Source of the DNA: Hyperoodon ampullatus
Taxonomy: Eukaryota; Chordata; Mammalia; Artiodactyla; Ziphiidae
DNA: 64,000 nt
Reading direction: 5' to 3'
Assembly (NCBI GenBank): GCA_949752795.1
Contig: OX457060.1
Span: forward strand, 596,001-660,000
Made by a program: the position numbers and the translations under genes. Positions 21,029-33,235 of the stretch are shown piece by piece (position 1 is the stretch's first letter; each line of letters begins with the position of its first letter). Below the pieces are notes generated by a model. It saw only the letters and a list, made by a program, of their open reading frames with translations. It had not been told where the DNA came from and searched no databases.

Positions 21029-24000
21029 GTTAGCATCAGGTATTTGTTCTTCTCTTTCTTACTCACTTCACTCTGTATGACAGACTCTATGTCCATCCAC
21101 CTCACTACAAATAACTCAGTTTCATTTCTATTTATGGCTGAGTAATATTCCATTGTATATATGCGCCACATCTTCTTTATCCATTTATATCTTGATAGAC
21201 ACTTAGGTTGCTTCCATGTCCTGGCTATTGTAAACAGAGCTGCAATGAACATTGTGGTACATGACTCTTTTTGAATTATGGTTTTCTCAGGGTATATGCC
21301 CAGTAGTGGGATTGCTGTGTTGTATGGTAGTTCTATTTTTAGTTTTTTAAGGAACCTCCAAACTGTTCTCCATAGTGGCTGTATCAATTTACATTCCCAC
21401 CAACAGTGCAAGAGGGTACCCTTTTCTCCACACCCTCTCCACCATTTATTGTTTGTAGATTTTTGATGATGGCCATTCTGACTGGTGTGAGGTGATATCT
21501 CATTGTAGTTTTGATTTGCATTTCTGTAATAATTAGTGATGTTGAACAGCTTTTCATGTGCTTCTTGGCCATCTGTATGTCCTCTTTGGAGAAATGTCTA
21601 TTTAGGTCTTCTGCCCATTTTTGGATTGGGTTGTTTGCCTTTTTTAATGTGAGATGCATGAGCTGTTTATATATTTTGGAGATTAATCCTTTGTCTGTTG
21701 ATTCACTTGCAAATATTTCTCCCATTCTGAGGGTTATCTTTTCATCTCGTTTGTAGTTTCCTTTGCTTTACAAGAGCTTTTAAGTTTCATTAGGTCCCGT
21801 TTGTTTATTTTTGTTTTTATTTCCATTATTCTAGGAGGTGGATCAGAAAAGATCTTGCTGTGATTCATCTCAAAGAGTGTTCTTCCTATGTTTTCCTCTA
21901 AGAGTTTTATAGTGTCTGGTCTTACATTTAGGTCTTTAATCCATTTTGAGTTTATTTTTGTGTATGGTGTTTGGGAGTGTTCTAATTTCATTCTTTTACA
22001 TGTAGCTGTCCAGTTTTCCCAGCACCACTTATTGAAGAGATGGTCTTTTCTCCACTGTATATCCTTGCCTCCTTTGTCCTAGATAAGTTAACCATAGGTG
22101 CATGGTTTTATCTCTGGGCTTTCTATCCTATTCCATTGATCTATATTTCTGTTTTTGTGCCAGTACCATATTGTCTTGATTACTGTAGCTTTGTAGTATA
22201 GTCTGAAGTCAGGGAGTCTGATTCCTTCAGCTCCGTTTCTTTTCCTCAAGACTGCTTTGGCTATTTGGGGTCTTTTGTGTCTCAATACAAATTTTAAGGC
22301 TTTTTGTTCTAGTTATGTAAAACCTGCCATTGGTAATTTGATAGGGATTGCATTGAATCTGTAGATTGCTTTGGGTAGTATAGTCATTTTCACATTGTTG
22401 ATTCTTCTAATCCAAGAACATGGTATATCTCTCCATCTGTTGGTATAATCTTTAATTTCTTTCATCAGTGTCTTATAGTTTTCTGCATACAGGTCTTTTG
22501 TCTCCTTAGGTAGGTTTATTCCTAGGTATTTTATTCTTTATGTTGCAATGGTAAATGGAAGCGTTTCCTTAATTTCTCTTTCAGATTTTTCAGCATTAGT
22601 GTATAGGAATGCAAGAGATTTCAGTGCATTAATTTTGTATTTGGCTACTTTACCAAATTCATTGATTAGCTCTAGTAGTTTTGTGGTAACATCTTTAGGA
22701 TTCTCTATGTATAATATCATGTCATCTGCAAACAGTGACAGTTTAACTTCTTCTTTTCCAATTTGTATTCCTTTTATTTCATTTTCTTCTCTGATTGCTG
22801 TGGCTAGGACTTCCAATACTGTGCTGATTAATAGTGGTGAGAGTGGACATCCTTGTCTTGTTCCTGATCTTAGAAGAAATGCTTTCAGTTTCTCACCATT
22901 GAGAATGATGTTTGCTGCGGATTTGTCGTATATGGCCTTTATTATGTTGAGGTAGTTTCCGTCTGTGCCCACTTTCTGGAGAGGTTTTATCATAAATGGG
23001 CTTTGATGTTTGTCAAAAGATTTTTCTGCGTCTATTGAGATGATCGTATGGTTTTTCTTCTTCAATTTTTAATATGGTGTATCACCATATCACGTATATT
23101 GAAGAATCCTTGCATCCCTGGGATAAATCCTACTTGATCATGGTGTATGATTCTTTGAACGTGTTGTTGGGTTATGTTTGCTAGTATTTTGTTGAGGATT
23201 TTTGCATCTATATTCATGAGCGATATTCGTCTGTAATTTTCTTCTTTTGTAGTATCTTTGTCTTGTTTTGGTATCAGGGTGATGGTGGCCTCATATAATG
23301 AGTTTGGGAGTGTTCCTTCCTCTGTATTTTTTGGGAAGAGTTTGAGAAAAATGGATATTAGCTCTTCTCTAAATGTTTGATAGAATTCACTGTGAAGCCA
23401 TCTGGTCCTGGACTTTTTTTTTTGTTGGAAGATTTTTAATCACAATTTCAATTTCAGTGCTTTTGATTGGACTGTTCATATTTTCTATTTCTTCCTGGTT
23501 CATTCTAGGCAGGTTGTGCATTTCTAAGAAATTGTCCATTTCTTCCAGGCTGTCCATTTTATCGGCATAGAGTTGCTTGTAGTAATCTCTCATGATCCTT
23601 TGTATTTCTGCAGTGTCTGCAGTGTTTCTCCTTTTTCATTTCTAATTCTATTGATTTGAGTCTTTTCCCTTTTTTCTTGATGAGTCTGGCTAATGGTTTA
23701 TCAATTTCATTTATCTTCTCAAAGAACCAGCTTTTAGTTTTATTGATCTTTGCTCTCATTTCCTTCATTTCCTTTTCATTTATTTCTGATCTGATATTTA
23801 TGACTTCTTTCCTTCTGGTAACTTTGGGTTTTAGTATGTTCTTCTTTCTCTAATTGCTTTATGCATAAGGTTAGGTTGTTTATTTGAGGAGTTTCTTGTT
23901 TCTTGAGGTAGGATATTATTGCTATAAACTTCCCTCTTAGAACAGATTTTGCTGCATCACATAGGTTTTGGGTCATTGTGTTTTCATTGTCATTTGTTTC

Positions 24001-24797
24001 TAGGCATTTTTTGATTTCCTCTTTGATTTCTTCAGTGATCTCTTGGTTATTTAGTAACGTATTGTTTAGCCTCCATGTGTTTGTGTTTTTTCCTTTTTTT
24101 TGCCTATAATTCATTTCTAATATCATAGTGTTGTGGTCAGAAAAGATGCTTGATATGATTTCAATTTTATTAAATATACTGAGGCTTGATTTGTGACCCA
24201 AGATATGATCTATCCTGGAGAATGTTCCATGAGCACTTGCGAAGAAAGTGTATTCTGTTGTTTTGGATGGAAAGTCCTATAAATATCAGTTAAGTCTATG
24301 TGGTCTAATATGACATTTAAAGCTTGTGTTTCCTTATTTATTTTCATCTGGGATGATCTGTCCATTGTTGAACGTGAGGTGTTAATGTCCCCTACTATTA
24401 TTGTGTTACTGTTGATTTCCCCTTTTATGGCTGTTAGCAGTTGCCTTATGTATTGAGGTGCTCCTATGTTGGGTGCATATATATTTATAATTGTTATATC
24501 TTCTCCTTGGATTGATCCCTTGATCATTACATGGTGTCCTTCCTTGTCTCTTGTAGCATTCTTTATTTTAAAGTCTATTTTGTCTAATATGAGTACTGGT
24601 ACTCCAGCTTTCTTTTGATTTCCATTTGCATGGAATATCATTTTCCATCCCCTCACTTTCAGTCTGTATGTGTCCCTAGGTCTGAAGTGAGTCTCTTGTA
24701 GACAGCATCTATATAGGTCTTGTTTTTGTATCCATTCAGCAAGCCTGTGTCTTTTGGTGGGAGCATTTAATCTACTCACATTTAAGGTAATTATCAA
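21029..24797 (-). pseudogene. LINE-1 ORF2 pseudogene (endonuclease-reverse transcriptase)
   Basis: Fragments appear in the proper order on the - strand. 24210-24797 is the apurinic-like endonuclease domain, opening 'MIITLNVSRLNAPTKRHRLA' and containing 'CCLQETH' and 'IINIYAPN'. 23776-24201 and 23559-23768 are the linker. 22538-23065 is the RT core with '[12 protein letters not shown]' and the catalytic 'LFADDMILY'. 22088-22285 and 21734-21991 are the thumb and C-terminal region. 21019-21411 is the C-terminal end with 'YTMEYYSAINRNE'. In intact LINE-1 this is one protein of about 1275 residues that nicks DNA and primes reverse transcription. Here at least six frame breaks inactivate it. Confidence 0.92.
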
Positions 24798-24869
24798 TAT
24801 GCATGTTCCTATTACCTTTTTCTTAATTTTGTGGGGTTTGTTTTTGTAGGTCCTTTTCTTCTCTTGTGT

Positions 24870-25769
24870 TTCCCACTTAGAGAAGTTCCTTTAGCATTTG
24901 TTGTAGAGCTGGTTTGGTGGTGCTGAATTCTCTTAGCTTTTGCTTGTCTGTAAAGCTTTTGATTTATCCTGAATGTGATCCTTGCTGGGTAATCTTGTTT
25001 GTAGGTTCTTCCCTTTCATCACCTTAAGTATATCATGCCACTCCCTTCTGGCTTGCAGAGTTTCTTCTGAGAATTCAGCTGTTAACCTTATGGGAGTTCC
25101 CTTGTATGTTATTTGTCATTTTTTTCCTTGCTGCTTTCAATAATTTTTCTTTGTCTTTAATTTTTGCAATTTGATTACTATGTGTCTCGGCATGTTTCCC
25201 ATTGGGTTTATCCTGTATGGGACCCTCCACGCTTCCTGGACTTGGATGGCTATTTCCTTTCCCATGTTAGGGAATTTTTCGACTATAGTCTCTTCAAATA
25301 TTTTCTCAGGCCCGTTCTCTCTCTCTTCTCCTTCTGGGACCCCTATAATGTGAATGTTTTTGTGTTTAATGTTGTCCCAGAGGTCTCTTAGGCTGTCTTC
25401 ATTTCTTTTCATTCTTTTTTCTTTATTCTGTTCCACAGCAGTGAATTCCACCATTCTGTCTTCCAGGTCACTTATCTGTTCTTCTGCCTCAGTTATTCTG
25501 CTATTGATTTCTTCTAGTGCATTTTTCATTTCAGTTATTGTACTGTTCATCTCTGTTTGTTTGTTGTTTAATTCTTCTAGGTCTTTGTTAAACATTTCTT
25601 GCATCTTCTCGATCTTTGCCTCCATTCTTTTTCTGAGGTCCTGGATCATCTTCACTATCATTATTCTGAATTCTTTTTCTGGAAGATTGCCTATCTCCAT
25701 TTCTTTTAGTTGTTTCTCTGGGGTTTTATCTTGTTCCTTCATCTGGTACATAGCCCTCTGCCTTTTCAT
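24870..25769 (-). pseudogene. LINE-1 ORF1 pseudogene (RNA-binding coiled-coil protein)
   Basis: The open part, 25137-25769 on the - strand (210 codons), shows a Glu/Lys-rich heptad coiled coil at roughly residues 15-130 ('ALEEINSRITEAEEQISDLE') followed by the RRM-like domain ('NIHIIGVPEGEERENGPEKI'). The frame is lost near 25140, but recognisable C-terminal-domain sequence continues to about 24870 in other frames. ORF1p normally forms trimers and chaperones LINE RNA; this copy lacks an intact C-terminal domain. Confidence 0.9.
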
Positions 25770-25969
25770 CTTGTGTGTCTTTCTGTGAATGTGGTTTTTG
25801 TTCCACAGGCTGCAGGACTGTATTTCTTCTTGCTTCTGCTGTCTGTCCGCTGGTGGATGAGGCTATCTAAGAGGCTTGTGGAAGTTTCTTGATAGGAGGG
25901 ACTGGTGGATGGTAGAGCTCTCCTCCATCATCTTGAAGGTCTCCTATAAATACCTTCTTATACTACCTA

Positions 25970-26500
25970 TTCTGTATCCCCTTTGCCCCCTGCATGCACC
26001 TCAGTTGGTCATGGTTCTTTACCATGGTGGGGTGAACCAAACCTTCATTTTTGAAGGGTCTGAGCCTTTATCAGTCCTGCCTTGATTGGGTTGTTATAGT
26101 AGTTTTCCACTGACTTTAATCACAGGGCAGGGTAGTAGTAAGTGCTGCCCTAAGGTATCTCTTCTATTCCATAGGCTTTTTTACAGCCATTGCAGATTCT
26201 TACCAATAAGCCTAGGGTAGTTGTTACTTCTTGCAATTAGCTCCAAGCAGCATAATGTCATCAATGTGCTGGACCAGTGTGATGTCTTGCAGAAGGAAAT
26301 TGCAATCTAAGTCCCTTGGGAAAATTGTGAAGGGGTGGGCAGGGAAACTGGGACACTGAGAACCACCTGGCACACCGTCCCTCCGTGAGTTCTAGCACCA
26401 AAGGGGCCACATATCTATTTTTAATTAAAAAATATTTGTAGAGTCCAGGCTTTCTGTATATTTGGAGCAGAACTTGGGGTGGTGTTGGTTTACACACTTG
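25970..26500 (-). mobile_element. ERV-L-like pol fragment
   Basis: On the - strand a block near 26237-26290 reads 'DITLVQHIDDIMLLG', matching the RT catalytic block of ERV-L-type elements with the tyrosine of Y-I-D-D replaced by histidine. Similar-strand sequence runs from about 26500 down to 25970. Stops and frameshifts throughout make it non-coding. It abuts the 5' end of the LINE-1. The RT block is clear; the extent is uncertain. Confidence 0.55.
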
Positions 26501-27685
26501 CTAAGCCTGCCGCCATGCCTAGAAGTCTGGGTAACTTCTGCAGCTTTTAGAATGTTGGCTCATATTGTGATAACTCCACAAAGGCCCTGAGGTCAGGGGA
26601 ATATGGACACAAAGAGGGAGCAAAAAAAACATTTTTTCCTGGGGTACAGAAAGGCTCTCAGCTGCCCTGACCAAGGGCATGCCTTGCTCTTCAACCCAGA
26701 GTCTCAGAGGCAGGAGAGCCACTTTCTGTGTAGTCAGGAGTTTGGGTTATCACCATCAGCAGCCATATGGGTTTGGGAACATTCATCAGCTACAGAACTC
26801 GCTGATATGGAAAAGGAGACTTTTCAAAGGACAGCCCAAAATATTTTTTAAGCTTATGGAAAAAATGGAAGACTTTCTTCATGTGCCAGCTGCTGATAAG
26901 CATTTTTGTTTAAAGATATACCGAGTAGAAAAATAGAATATTCCAAGGGACATCTCCGTGGATAAAGTTGGCTGTTCCAAGTGTCACTTAGAGGAAAAGT
27001 CACACTCAGTGACCGAGAGATCCCTTTCCTCCAGCCAAGGAAAGGGGATCTGGTGGGCAGCAACAGTGACTCCCACAATGCTTTATTCCAAAGCCTATTT
27101 CAGGTAGTCTTTTGGTCAGAAAATTCAGCAGTTTCCTTAGAACATCATGCAGTTGATCTCTCCATTAGACTCTTAGTCTTGAAACATGCTCTATGAAATG
27201 CACACTGAGGCAGAGCAAGTTTCTCTCCCCAGTTCATGCCACTACACTGGGCCTGATGTCTAGCACCTTTCTATTTGGAATTCAGTGTTTTCATTACAAT
27301 AATAACAATGAAAATAGCACAGACATATGTTTTCCTCTTCCTCAGACTAAGAAACTATGTAAACTAAAGTCTTATGCAACTCTAACAATTGTGGGTTCCT
27401 ATGCAGGAGCACAAATCGACGCCTATGTACCATATGTTGAAATATTTGAAAGGTATGAATCAAGTGAACAAACTATTAAATAAAATAAGTTGTATCTCTT
27501 TGCATTGATACATATGTCTTTATAACATCCTGGAAGGCCAAATTTGAGTTTTTCTTTTTCAGATTTCTCGAGGTTCCCTGCTGGAACAAGATGGCAGTGG
27601 AGAGTAGGCCACCAACCTGTAGCTCCCCTTCCCTCCTCTTCCATCTCTTGTTGTAGACTGTTTTGTGAGGGACCTTGTGCACAAG
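26501..27685. other. Unassigned intergenic DNA
   Basis: No recognisable gene. The first few hundred bases could be more of the antisense ERV-L element, but I could not anchor this. Short open frames on both strands show no domain. Confidence 0.4.
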
Positions 27686-27687
27686 TG

Positions 27688-28075
27688 CGATAGTCTGCTC
27701 AGGCTGCCATTACAAAATACCACAGACTGGATGGATTAAGTAGCAGAAATTAATTTTCTCATAGTTCTGGAGGCTAGAAGTCCCGGGTCAAGGTGCTTGC
27801 TAATTCAGTTCTTGGTGAGTTTCCTTCCTGGCTTGAAGGTGCTGCCTTCTTACTGTATCCTTATGTGGCCTTTTCCCTGTAACACGTGGACAGAGGGAGC
27901 TCTCTTGCCTCTTCCTCTTCTTCTAAGGACATCAGCCCTGTTGTATTAAGGTCTTACCCTTATGACCTCACTTAATGTTTGCTACCTCCTTAAGGTCCCA
28001 TCTCCAAATACAGTCACATAGGGGTTAGGGCTTCGACATATGAATTTGAGGGGGACACAACGCAGTATGTAACAA
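27688..28075 (-). mobile_element. MaLR LTR (MLT1-type), antisense
   Basis: Landmarks in order on the + strand: 'aaaataccacagactgg', 'tctcatagttctggaggct', 'tgacctcactta', 'ctccaaatacagtcac', 'cgacatatgaatttgagggg' and 'acacaacgcagta'. These match a reversed MLT1-like LTR. It is diverged and ancient. Confidence 0.75.
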
Positions 28076-28204
28076 CAAGCTTGCTGACATTTCAGCCTGA
28101 ATATCTAAGCTCTATCTACAAAGCCATTTTGAGTCACCCAACCAGGCCTTAAGCTGCTGATAACAAAACATGATCTACATGGATTTTTGAGGTCCCAGAA
28201 CTTC

Positions 28205-28385
28205 AGCTAGATCAGTGCTGTCCAATGCAGTGATGAAAATATTCTGTATTTGGGATGTCCATATCGTAGCCACCAGTCACTTGTGGCTATTGAGTACTCA
28301 AAATGTGGTTAGTGTGACTGAGGAACTAAACTCTAAATTTTATTTAATTTTAATTAATTTAAATTTAATAGCTACATTTGATGAG
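28205..28385 (+). mobile_element. hAT-type MITE relic (Charlie-like)
   Basis: Contains 'cagtgctgtccaatgcag', 'tggctattgagtactcaaaa', 'tgactgaggaact' and an AT-rich 'ttaatttaaatttaa' core, characteristic of mammalian hAT non-autonomous elements. Only one end is clear. Confidence 0.6.
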
Positions 28386-28529
28386 TGGTTACCATATTCA
28401 TTGCAGATCTAGAAGTTGGGGAGCAGGTTTTATGAAAACATGTCTCCTGGCCCCACAGACTCTTTGTACAGAGGGTGTGGAGCAGATTGCATTTTTCAAA
28501 CATGACCAAACCCACATATTTATCCCATC

Positions 28530-29530
28530 CCACATGCTCTTTTTACAGTGTTAATGACACACCTCTCTACCAAGAGTGGGGAGTCTCTGTTCCCCCTAGG
28601 CAAGGGACTGTGACTGCCTGGACCAAGGGAGTATGGTGGAAGTGATAATATGTGACTTCCAAAGCTAAATCATAAAAAGGACACAGCTTCTGGCCACTTC
28701 ACACTCTTTATCTCTCTCCCTTCCCCCCCCCCACACACAAACTTTCAGAAATTTTCCTTTTGAAATTGTGGAAATAAGCAAAAAAACACCCAAATGAGAA
28801 CAAACTCAAGCTATTTAATTCAGAGCTTATGTGGTGAGGGAGTCAGCCACCATCACCTGTGTTTTGCAGAGATCCAAAGGCAGGCAGAGGAGTGGAACAG
28901 CTCTAGGTAGAGAAAAGGGAAAGCCTCGGGTGTGCCCTGATTGGAAGTTGTTGGTCTGGGGAAGCTTCAGTCAGGCCAACTGGAAGTAGGGCATTTTGTG
29001 TGATTGATTAAGCGAGCAGATTTGGCTTTCTCTGGTTGGTCTTAAGTTGGAAATGGGGGCAAAAATTAGAGAAGCTCTCAGTTATTGATCAAGTCCTGGT
29101 CATTTGGGGCTTATTTCTACAGAAGTTGTAGTGAGCTTCCAGGGCTGGTTGCACACATTGTGAGTCAGGGTTCTATTTTCATATATGGTCTAGCCATTGT
29201 CCATTTGTATGTTCAGCCTCAGAACCCAGCCACCATCTTGTGAGGAAGCTACCCATGTGGAGAGGAACCAAGGTCTTCTGACAGCAGCCAAAACTAAATT
29301 GCCAGCTCTGTGAGTGAACACCTTGAAAGTACATCCAAAGTCAAGCCTTCAAATGACTACAGGCCCAGCTGACACCTGACTGGAACTTCATGAGAGACCT
29401 TGAACCAGAGTCACCCAGCTAAACTACTCCTCAATTCACAACCCACAGAAACCATGAAAGATGTAAATGACTACTGTCATTTTAACCCACTGTTTTACAA
29501 TTTTTAATGCAGCGTTAGACAACTAATAAA
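28530..29530 (+). mobile_element. Mammalian MaLR-like LTR interrupted by another repeat
   Basis: The left part (about 28530-28710) and right part (about 29225-29530; 'ccaccatcttgtgaggaagc', 'gactacaggcccagctgaca', 'catgagagaccttg', ending 'agacaactaataaag') look like two halves of one LTR-type repeat. The middle (about 28715-29220) is unrelated and unassigned, consistent with a later insertion. Exact families not fixed. Confidence 0.5.
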
Positions 29531-30290
29531 GTGCAGCAGAAAAGGGCCAATCCCAGAACCCTCAAAGCTGTGGGGCCTGGGACAGGGAACTCTTTTGCCT
29601 GGATCTAAGGGAAGTACTGGTGAAAGGATATTGAATTTGTTTGTTTCAGTATCTAGGTGTTTCCTAGGGAAGGATGGGCTTATTTATACAAAAGAGGAAT
29701 TTGAAGGACTGATTACAGTGTTTGAGATCAGGAAATTTTTTTTTTTTACAAAAGCTGTAGCAAAAGAGCCTTTCATCTGGAGTACACAAATAAACTAAAA
29801 TAGAATGAGACAATTTATTTGTTTGAGGTGTGATCACAAAAAGTGTACACATTTAGGCATAGTCACAGTGGAAGGAGAACTGCTTAAGCTGAGATGCTGT
29901 CTATCACTTTTCAAAAATGCCTGTGAAACCTCTTTCAGAATTGCCTACGAAGCTGGATTATGAGCTTCCCATGAAACCAGACTCATCACTCAGACTGAGA
30001 CTTGGTTTGTGATCCTAGACAGCATTTCCCAGAGTGATTACCCAACCTACTCCACAGACATGGCTCTGAATGGCTTAGAACTGTTTCTAAAACTAAAGTC
30101 TCCCCTCTGAGGACACTTGCTGTCAGAGTTATCGTTCTATAATACATCTCGGATCATGTGCTTCAGTGGCTCTTGGTTATATAGAGAATTAAGCCTCAAC
30201 TTCTCAGCCAGATTTTCAAAACTTTCTACAATATACACCCCCCACCCAGCCTTCCAGTTTCGTCATCCCAAAACACACATGTCCACTCTA
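29531..30290. other. Unassigned intergenic DNA
   Basis: No gene or confident repeat. A 10-T run near 29739-29748. The 91-codon frame at 30117-30392 runs into a MIR and is a chance frame. Confidence 0.4.
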
Positions 30291-30296
30291 CTTACC

Positions 30297-30440
30297 GGTG
30301 ATGGGTACCGTTTACTGAGCCTTTATCACGTTCATAACACTGTGCTGAGAGCTTTACATAACACCTCATTTTATCTTTATATGATTTTGTAAGGTAAATG
30401 TTATCTTTATAGTATAGATAATAATAAAACTGTGATCACT
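30297..30440 (-). repeat. MIR SINE fragment
   Basis: Reverse-oriented MIR core: 'gtttactgagcctttat', 'cactgtgctgagagctttacat', 'acctcattttatcttt'. Ancient mammal-wide SINE. Confidence 0.6.
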
Positions 30441-30454
30441 AACACTGTGTACAG

Positions 30455-31005
30455 TGCTTACAGTGTGCTAAGCCAATGTACAATAGAACTATAATGTGAT
30501 CTATATATGTAATTTAAAATTTCTAATGCTGCATTAGAAAGTTAAAAATGGTGAAATTTATTTTAATAAAATATTTTATCAGTAAGCTTATAATCAGTAT
30601 AAAAACTTACTAATATATTTCATATTTTTTTGGTATTAAGTCTTTGAAAGCCACCATGCACTTTATACTTACAATACCTCTCAATCTGGACCCTAACTTT
30701 TCATTGCAAATACTTGATCTGTATTTAGATTTCATAAAAAGTACAGTGGAACAATAAGAATCACATACCCAAGTTGTTCCATACATACTTAAAAAGGTTT
30801 TAATACCTGAATCAGTACCAAAAAATCATTTCTTTTTCTGTTCTCATTCCTATTGACAAAACTACTTCAATTTAAACATTTTAATTTCAATCAATTAAAA
30901 GTGAATAAAATTTTTAAAATTTAGTTTCTCATTTGCACTAGTCACATACCAAGCGCTCAGTGGTCACATGTGGCTAGCGACTGCCATATTGGGCAGTACA
31001 AGTCA
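30455..31005 (+). mobile_element. hAT-Charlie-type DNA transposon relic (MER33/MER58-like)
   Basis: Starts near 'cagtgtgctaagccaatgta', runs through 'tatgtaatttaaaatttct' and 'attaagtctttgaaagcc', and ends with the inverse end 'cacatgtggctagcgactgccatattgggcag'. Terminal sequences are inverted relatives (CAGTG.TG..CAAT / ATTGGGCAG). No transposase frame. Confidence 0.65.
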
Positions 31006-31014
31006 AGCACTTTA

Positions 31015-31190
31015 CTGTCAACATGAATGTACGGGGTAGGTTCTGTCATTATCTTTATTTTACAGATAAGGAAACAGAGGCACAGAGAAGTAGGAACTTG
31101 AACTAGTACACACAGCTAATAAGCTGAAGCTCAGAATAAGACTTAGCTAATAAAGGTTGGAGCCAGGATTTGAACTCAGGATTATGTCCA
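31015..31190 (-). repeat. MIR SINE
   Basis: Reverse MIR core: 'ttttacagataaggaaacag', 'aggcacagagaag', 'acagctaataag', 'gagccaggatttgaactcag'. Confidence 0.75.
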
Positions 31191-31461
31191 AAGCCTAAAT
31201 TTTCATCCATGTGCTAATTTCCTCTATACACTTAATTTCTCACTATTATCCTAAAATTCTTACTTTCTTATTTCTGGTTCTTTGTATCAGACTGTTCCCT
31301 CTGTCTGTGGTGCCTTGCAAGTGTAATTCATTCACTCAGATAGTCATTCAGTCAATCACCTTTTCAAAAATATTGCCAGTTATTTTTCACATGTCTCCCT
31401 TACAGCATAGAGCAGTGATCAAGACAGACGTAGCCCTGTCCTCTCAGAGCTTATAGTTTAG

Positions 31462-32918
31462 AACAGCACTTCTCCAACTTTGGTCTCATGACCATGTAAC
31501 ACTCTAAAAATTGAGGACCACAAGGGGCTTTTGATTATGTGGGTTATAGCTGTTGATATTTATTATATTAGAGATTAAAACTAGGAAACTTTAAAAGTAT
31601 TAATTCATTTAAAAATAACATAATGAACCTATTACATGTAAACATAAATAATGTATAACTATGAAAAGATAACTACATTTTCCAAAACAAAAAAAAATTG
31701 AGTGGCATTGTTTTATAATTTTGCTAATCTCTTTAATTTGTAACGTTTTAAAAGATAGCTGGGTTCTCATCTCTACTTCTGTCTTTACTTTGATGTGATA
31801 TGTTATTTTGGTTGAGGTATATAAGGAAAATCTGGCCCCACCCAGATATGTAATTAGAAAGGAGTATCTTAAAAGTCTTTTCAGATAATTGTGGAAATTC
31901 TTCTTTGCTACTATACCAAAAATCAAGAAGTGGTAATTTCTTTTTTTTTCCTTTAATAAGTGGTAATTTCTTAAAGGTTAGCTACAATGTGTAATCTGAA
32001 ACCATATCAGTAGTAAATATATGAAATAAACTTTTCATATATTAAAATTCATTAGTTTAGCTAGCACTTTCAGTGGATCTTATATATGATTTTGTAACAA
32101 CATTCAATGTTCACTTGGAAAATACTGATTCACTGAGTTACACTGTTCTTTCAAATGTTGACACATTTCATTACACAATATAGAAAAAAATCACATTTAT
32201 TAATAGCGGCACTGATCACATCAGAAAAGTCTTTAAGTGTTGGAAATTTGTTGAGCTTGTGGTGACAAATAAAATTTTTCCAAAATTCTAATTTTTATTT
32301 GAATGCTTGAATTTTACCGCTGGCAACACATACTTTGAGTTGTTTTTCTTGAAGTGACAGAAATACTTTGTTCATTTTGAGAGAATGTCTACCAAATACC
32401 CAGGTCTAAATAACCATAGCTTAACTGCCTATTGTTCTTTCAAGTAAAAAATGAAAAAAAAAATCATCTAGCTTAGCTCACAATCCTAACAATCACACAA
32501 GCGCTTTTCCTTGAGATGACCATCATACTTCAGTGGGCAGCAAGGGCTTTGCATACTTCCCATTTTGTTATGCAGAATATAAAATAGCTATATACTCAAG
32601 GGTCATGATTTTAAAAAATGAGTCACTTTTACTGCTTAATCAAGGACATTCTTAAGTAAAACTAGCATTTTTTTTCTTCTGTGAATGGATGGGTGAAGAA
32701 TACAATGGCTAATGCTGTAGGTTGTTGTCACAGCCTTGATTCATCTTAAGGCACCAGCAGTTTTCCCACCATTGCTTTTGTACCATCAGTGCAAATGTCA
32801 ATACAGTGGAAAAGGTAAATAACAGTTTTATCATCAACCTAGTTTTGACCTTGTGAACTCCATGAAATAGCCTTGGGATCACAAGGGTCTGAGGACTACA
32901 CTTTGAAGACTAATCGTC
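31462..32918 (+). mobile_element. hAT-superfamily DNA transposon relic, about 1.45 kb
   Basis: Left end 'cagcacttctccaactttgg..ctcatgacc'; right end is an imperfect inverted counterpart ('gggtctgaggactacactttgaagac'). Internal landmarks 'attgaggaccacaaggggct', 'ttcagataattgtgg' and 'gaaaccatatcag' are typical of an old mammalian hAT element. Stops in all frames; no transposase remains readable. Confidence 0.65.
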
Positions 32919-32934
32919 TAGAAGGAAATATAAT

Positions 32935-33235
32935 TACACAAGTACATTGGTAAGCTGACCAAGGGGTCAAGGAGGGCCTCATGGATATTTAAGTTTAGAT
33001 CAGAAATACATGTGTCAGCGACCCAGGTAAACGAAGGGCAGGGTAGGGGAAGAGAGTGTCAGGCAGAGGCAGTGGTGTGCGTGAAAGCTGGAAAAGAGAG
33101 GCAGGCTGGAGGAACAAGTAGTGTTTGGCTGGAACTTGAACAATCACAGGGAAAGCAGTAGGTGATGAGCCCAGAGAATTGGGCAGGGCCAGCCTGTGAA
33201 CAGGCCTGCAGTGTGTTGAGGGCATCATGTCACCT
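32935..33235 (+). repeat. Ancient interspersed repeat, left half
   Basis: Purine-rich sequence ('ggagggcctcatgg', 'ggcaggctggagg', 'ccagcctgtgaacaggcctg') resumes at 33835 as 'aaggagtttgggctttatcc', the usual continuation of an old mammal-wide repeat. The LINE-1 tail between splits it. Family name not fixed. Confidence 0.5.

Larger units (their letters stand above)
21029..25915 (-). mobile_element. LINE-1 element, antisense, 4.9 kb, broken
   Basis: Read on the - strand: short 5' UTR remnant (25915 to about 25790), ORF1 (from about 25769), then ORF2 (from about 24800 to about 21030). The 3' UTR and poly-A are missing; the 3' side ends in (TA)n. All frames are interrupted by stops or frameshifts, so it cannot move autonomously. 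Low overall decay compared with the arrays suggests a much younger, Artiodactyla/Cetacea-age insertion. No target-site duplication could be seen. Confidence 0.93.

Noticed and set aside
21029..25915. Potentially active full-length LINE-1
   Set aside because: ORF1 and ORF2 are frame-broken many times, most of the 5' UTR is absent and the 3' UTR is missing.
26679..26936. Overlapping + strand frames near 26.6-26.9 kb as a gene
   Set aside because: No recognisable domain; they lie opposite a probable antisense retroviral remnant and are likely shadows.
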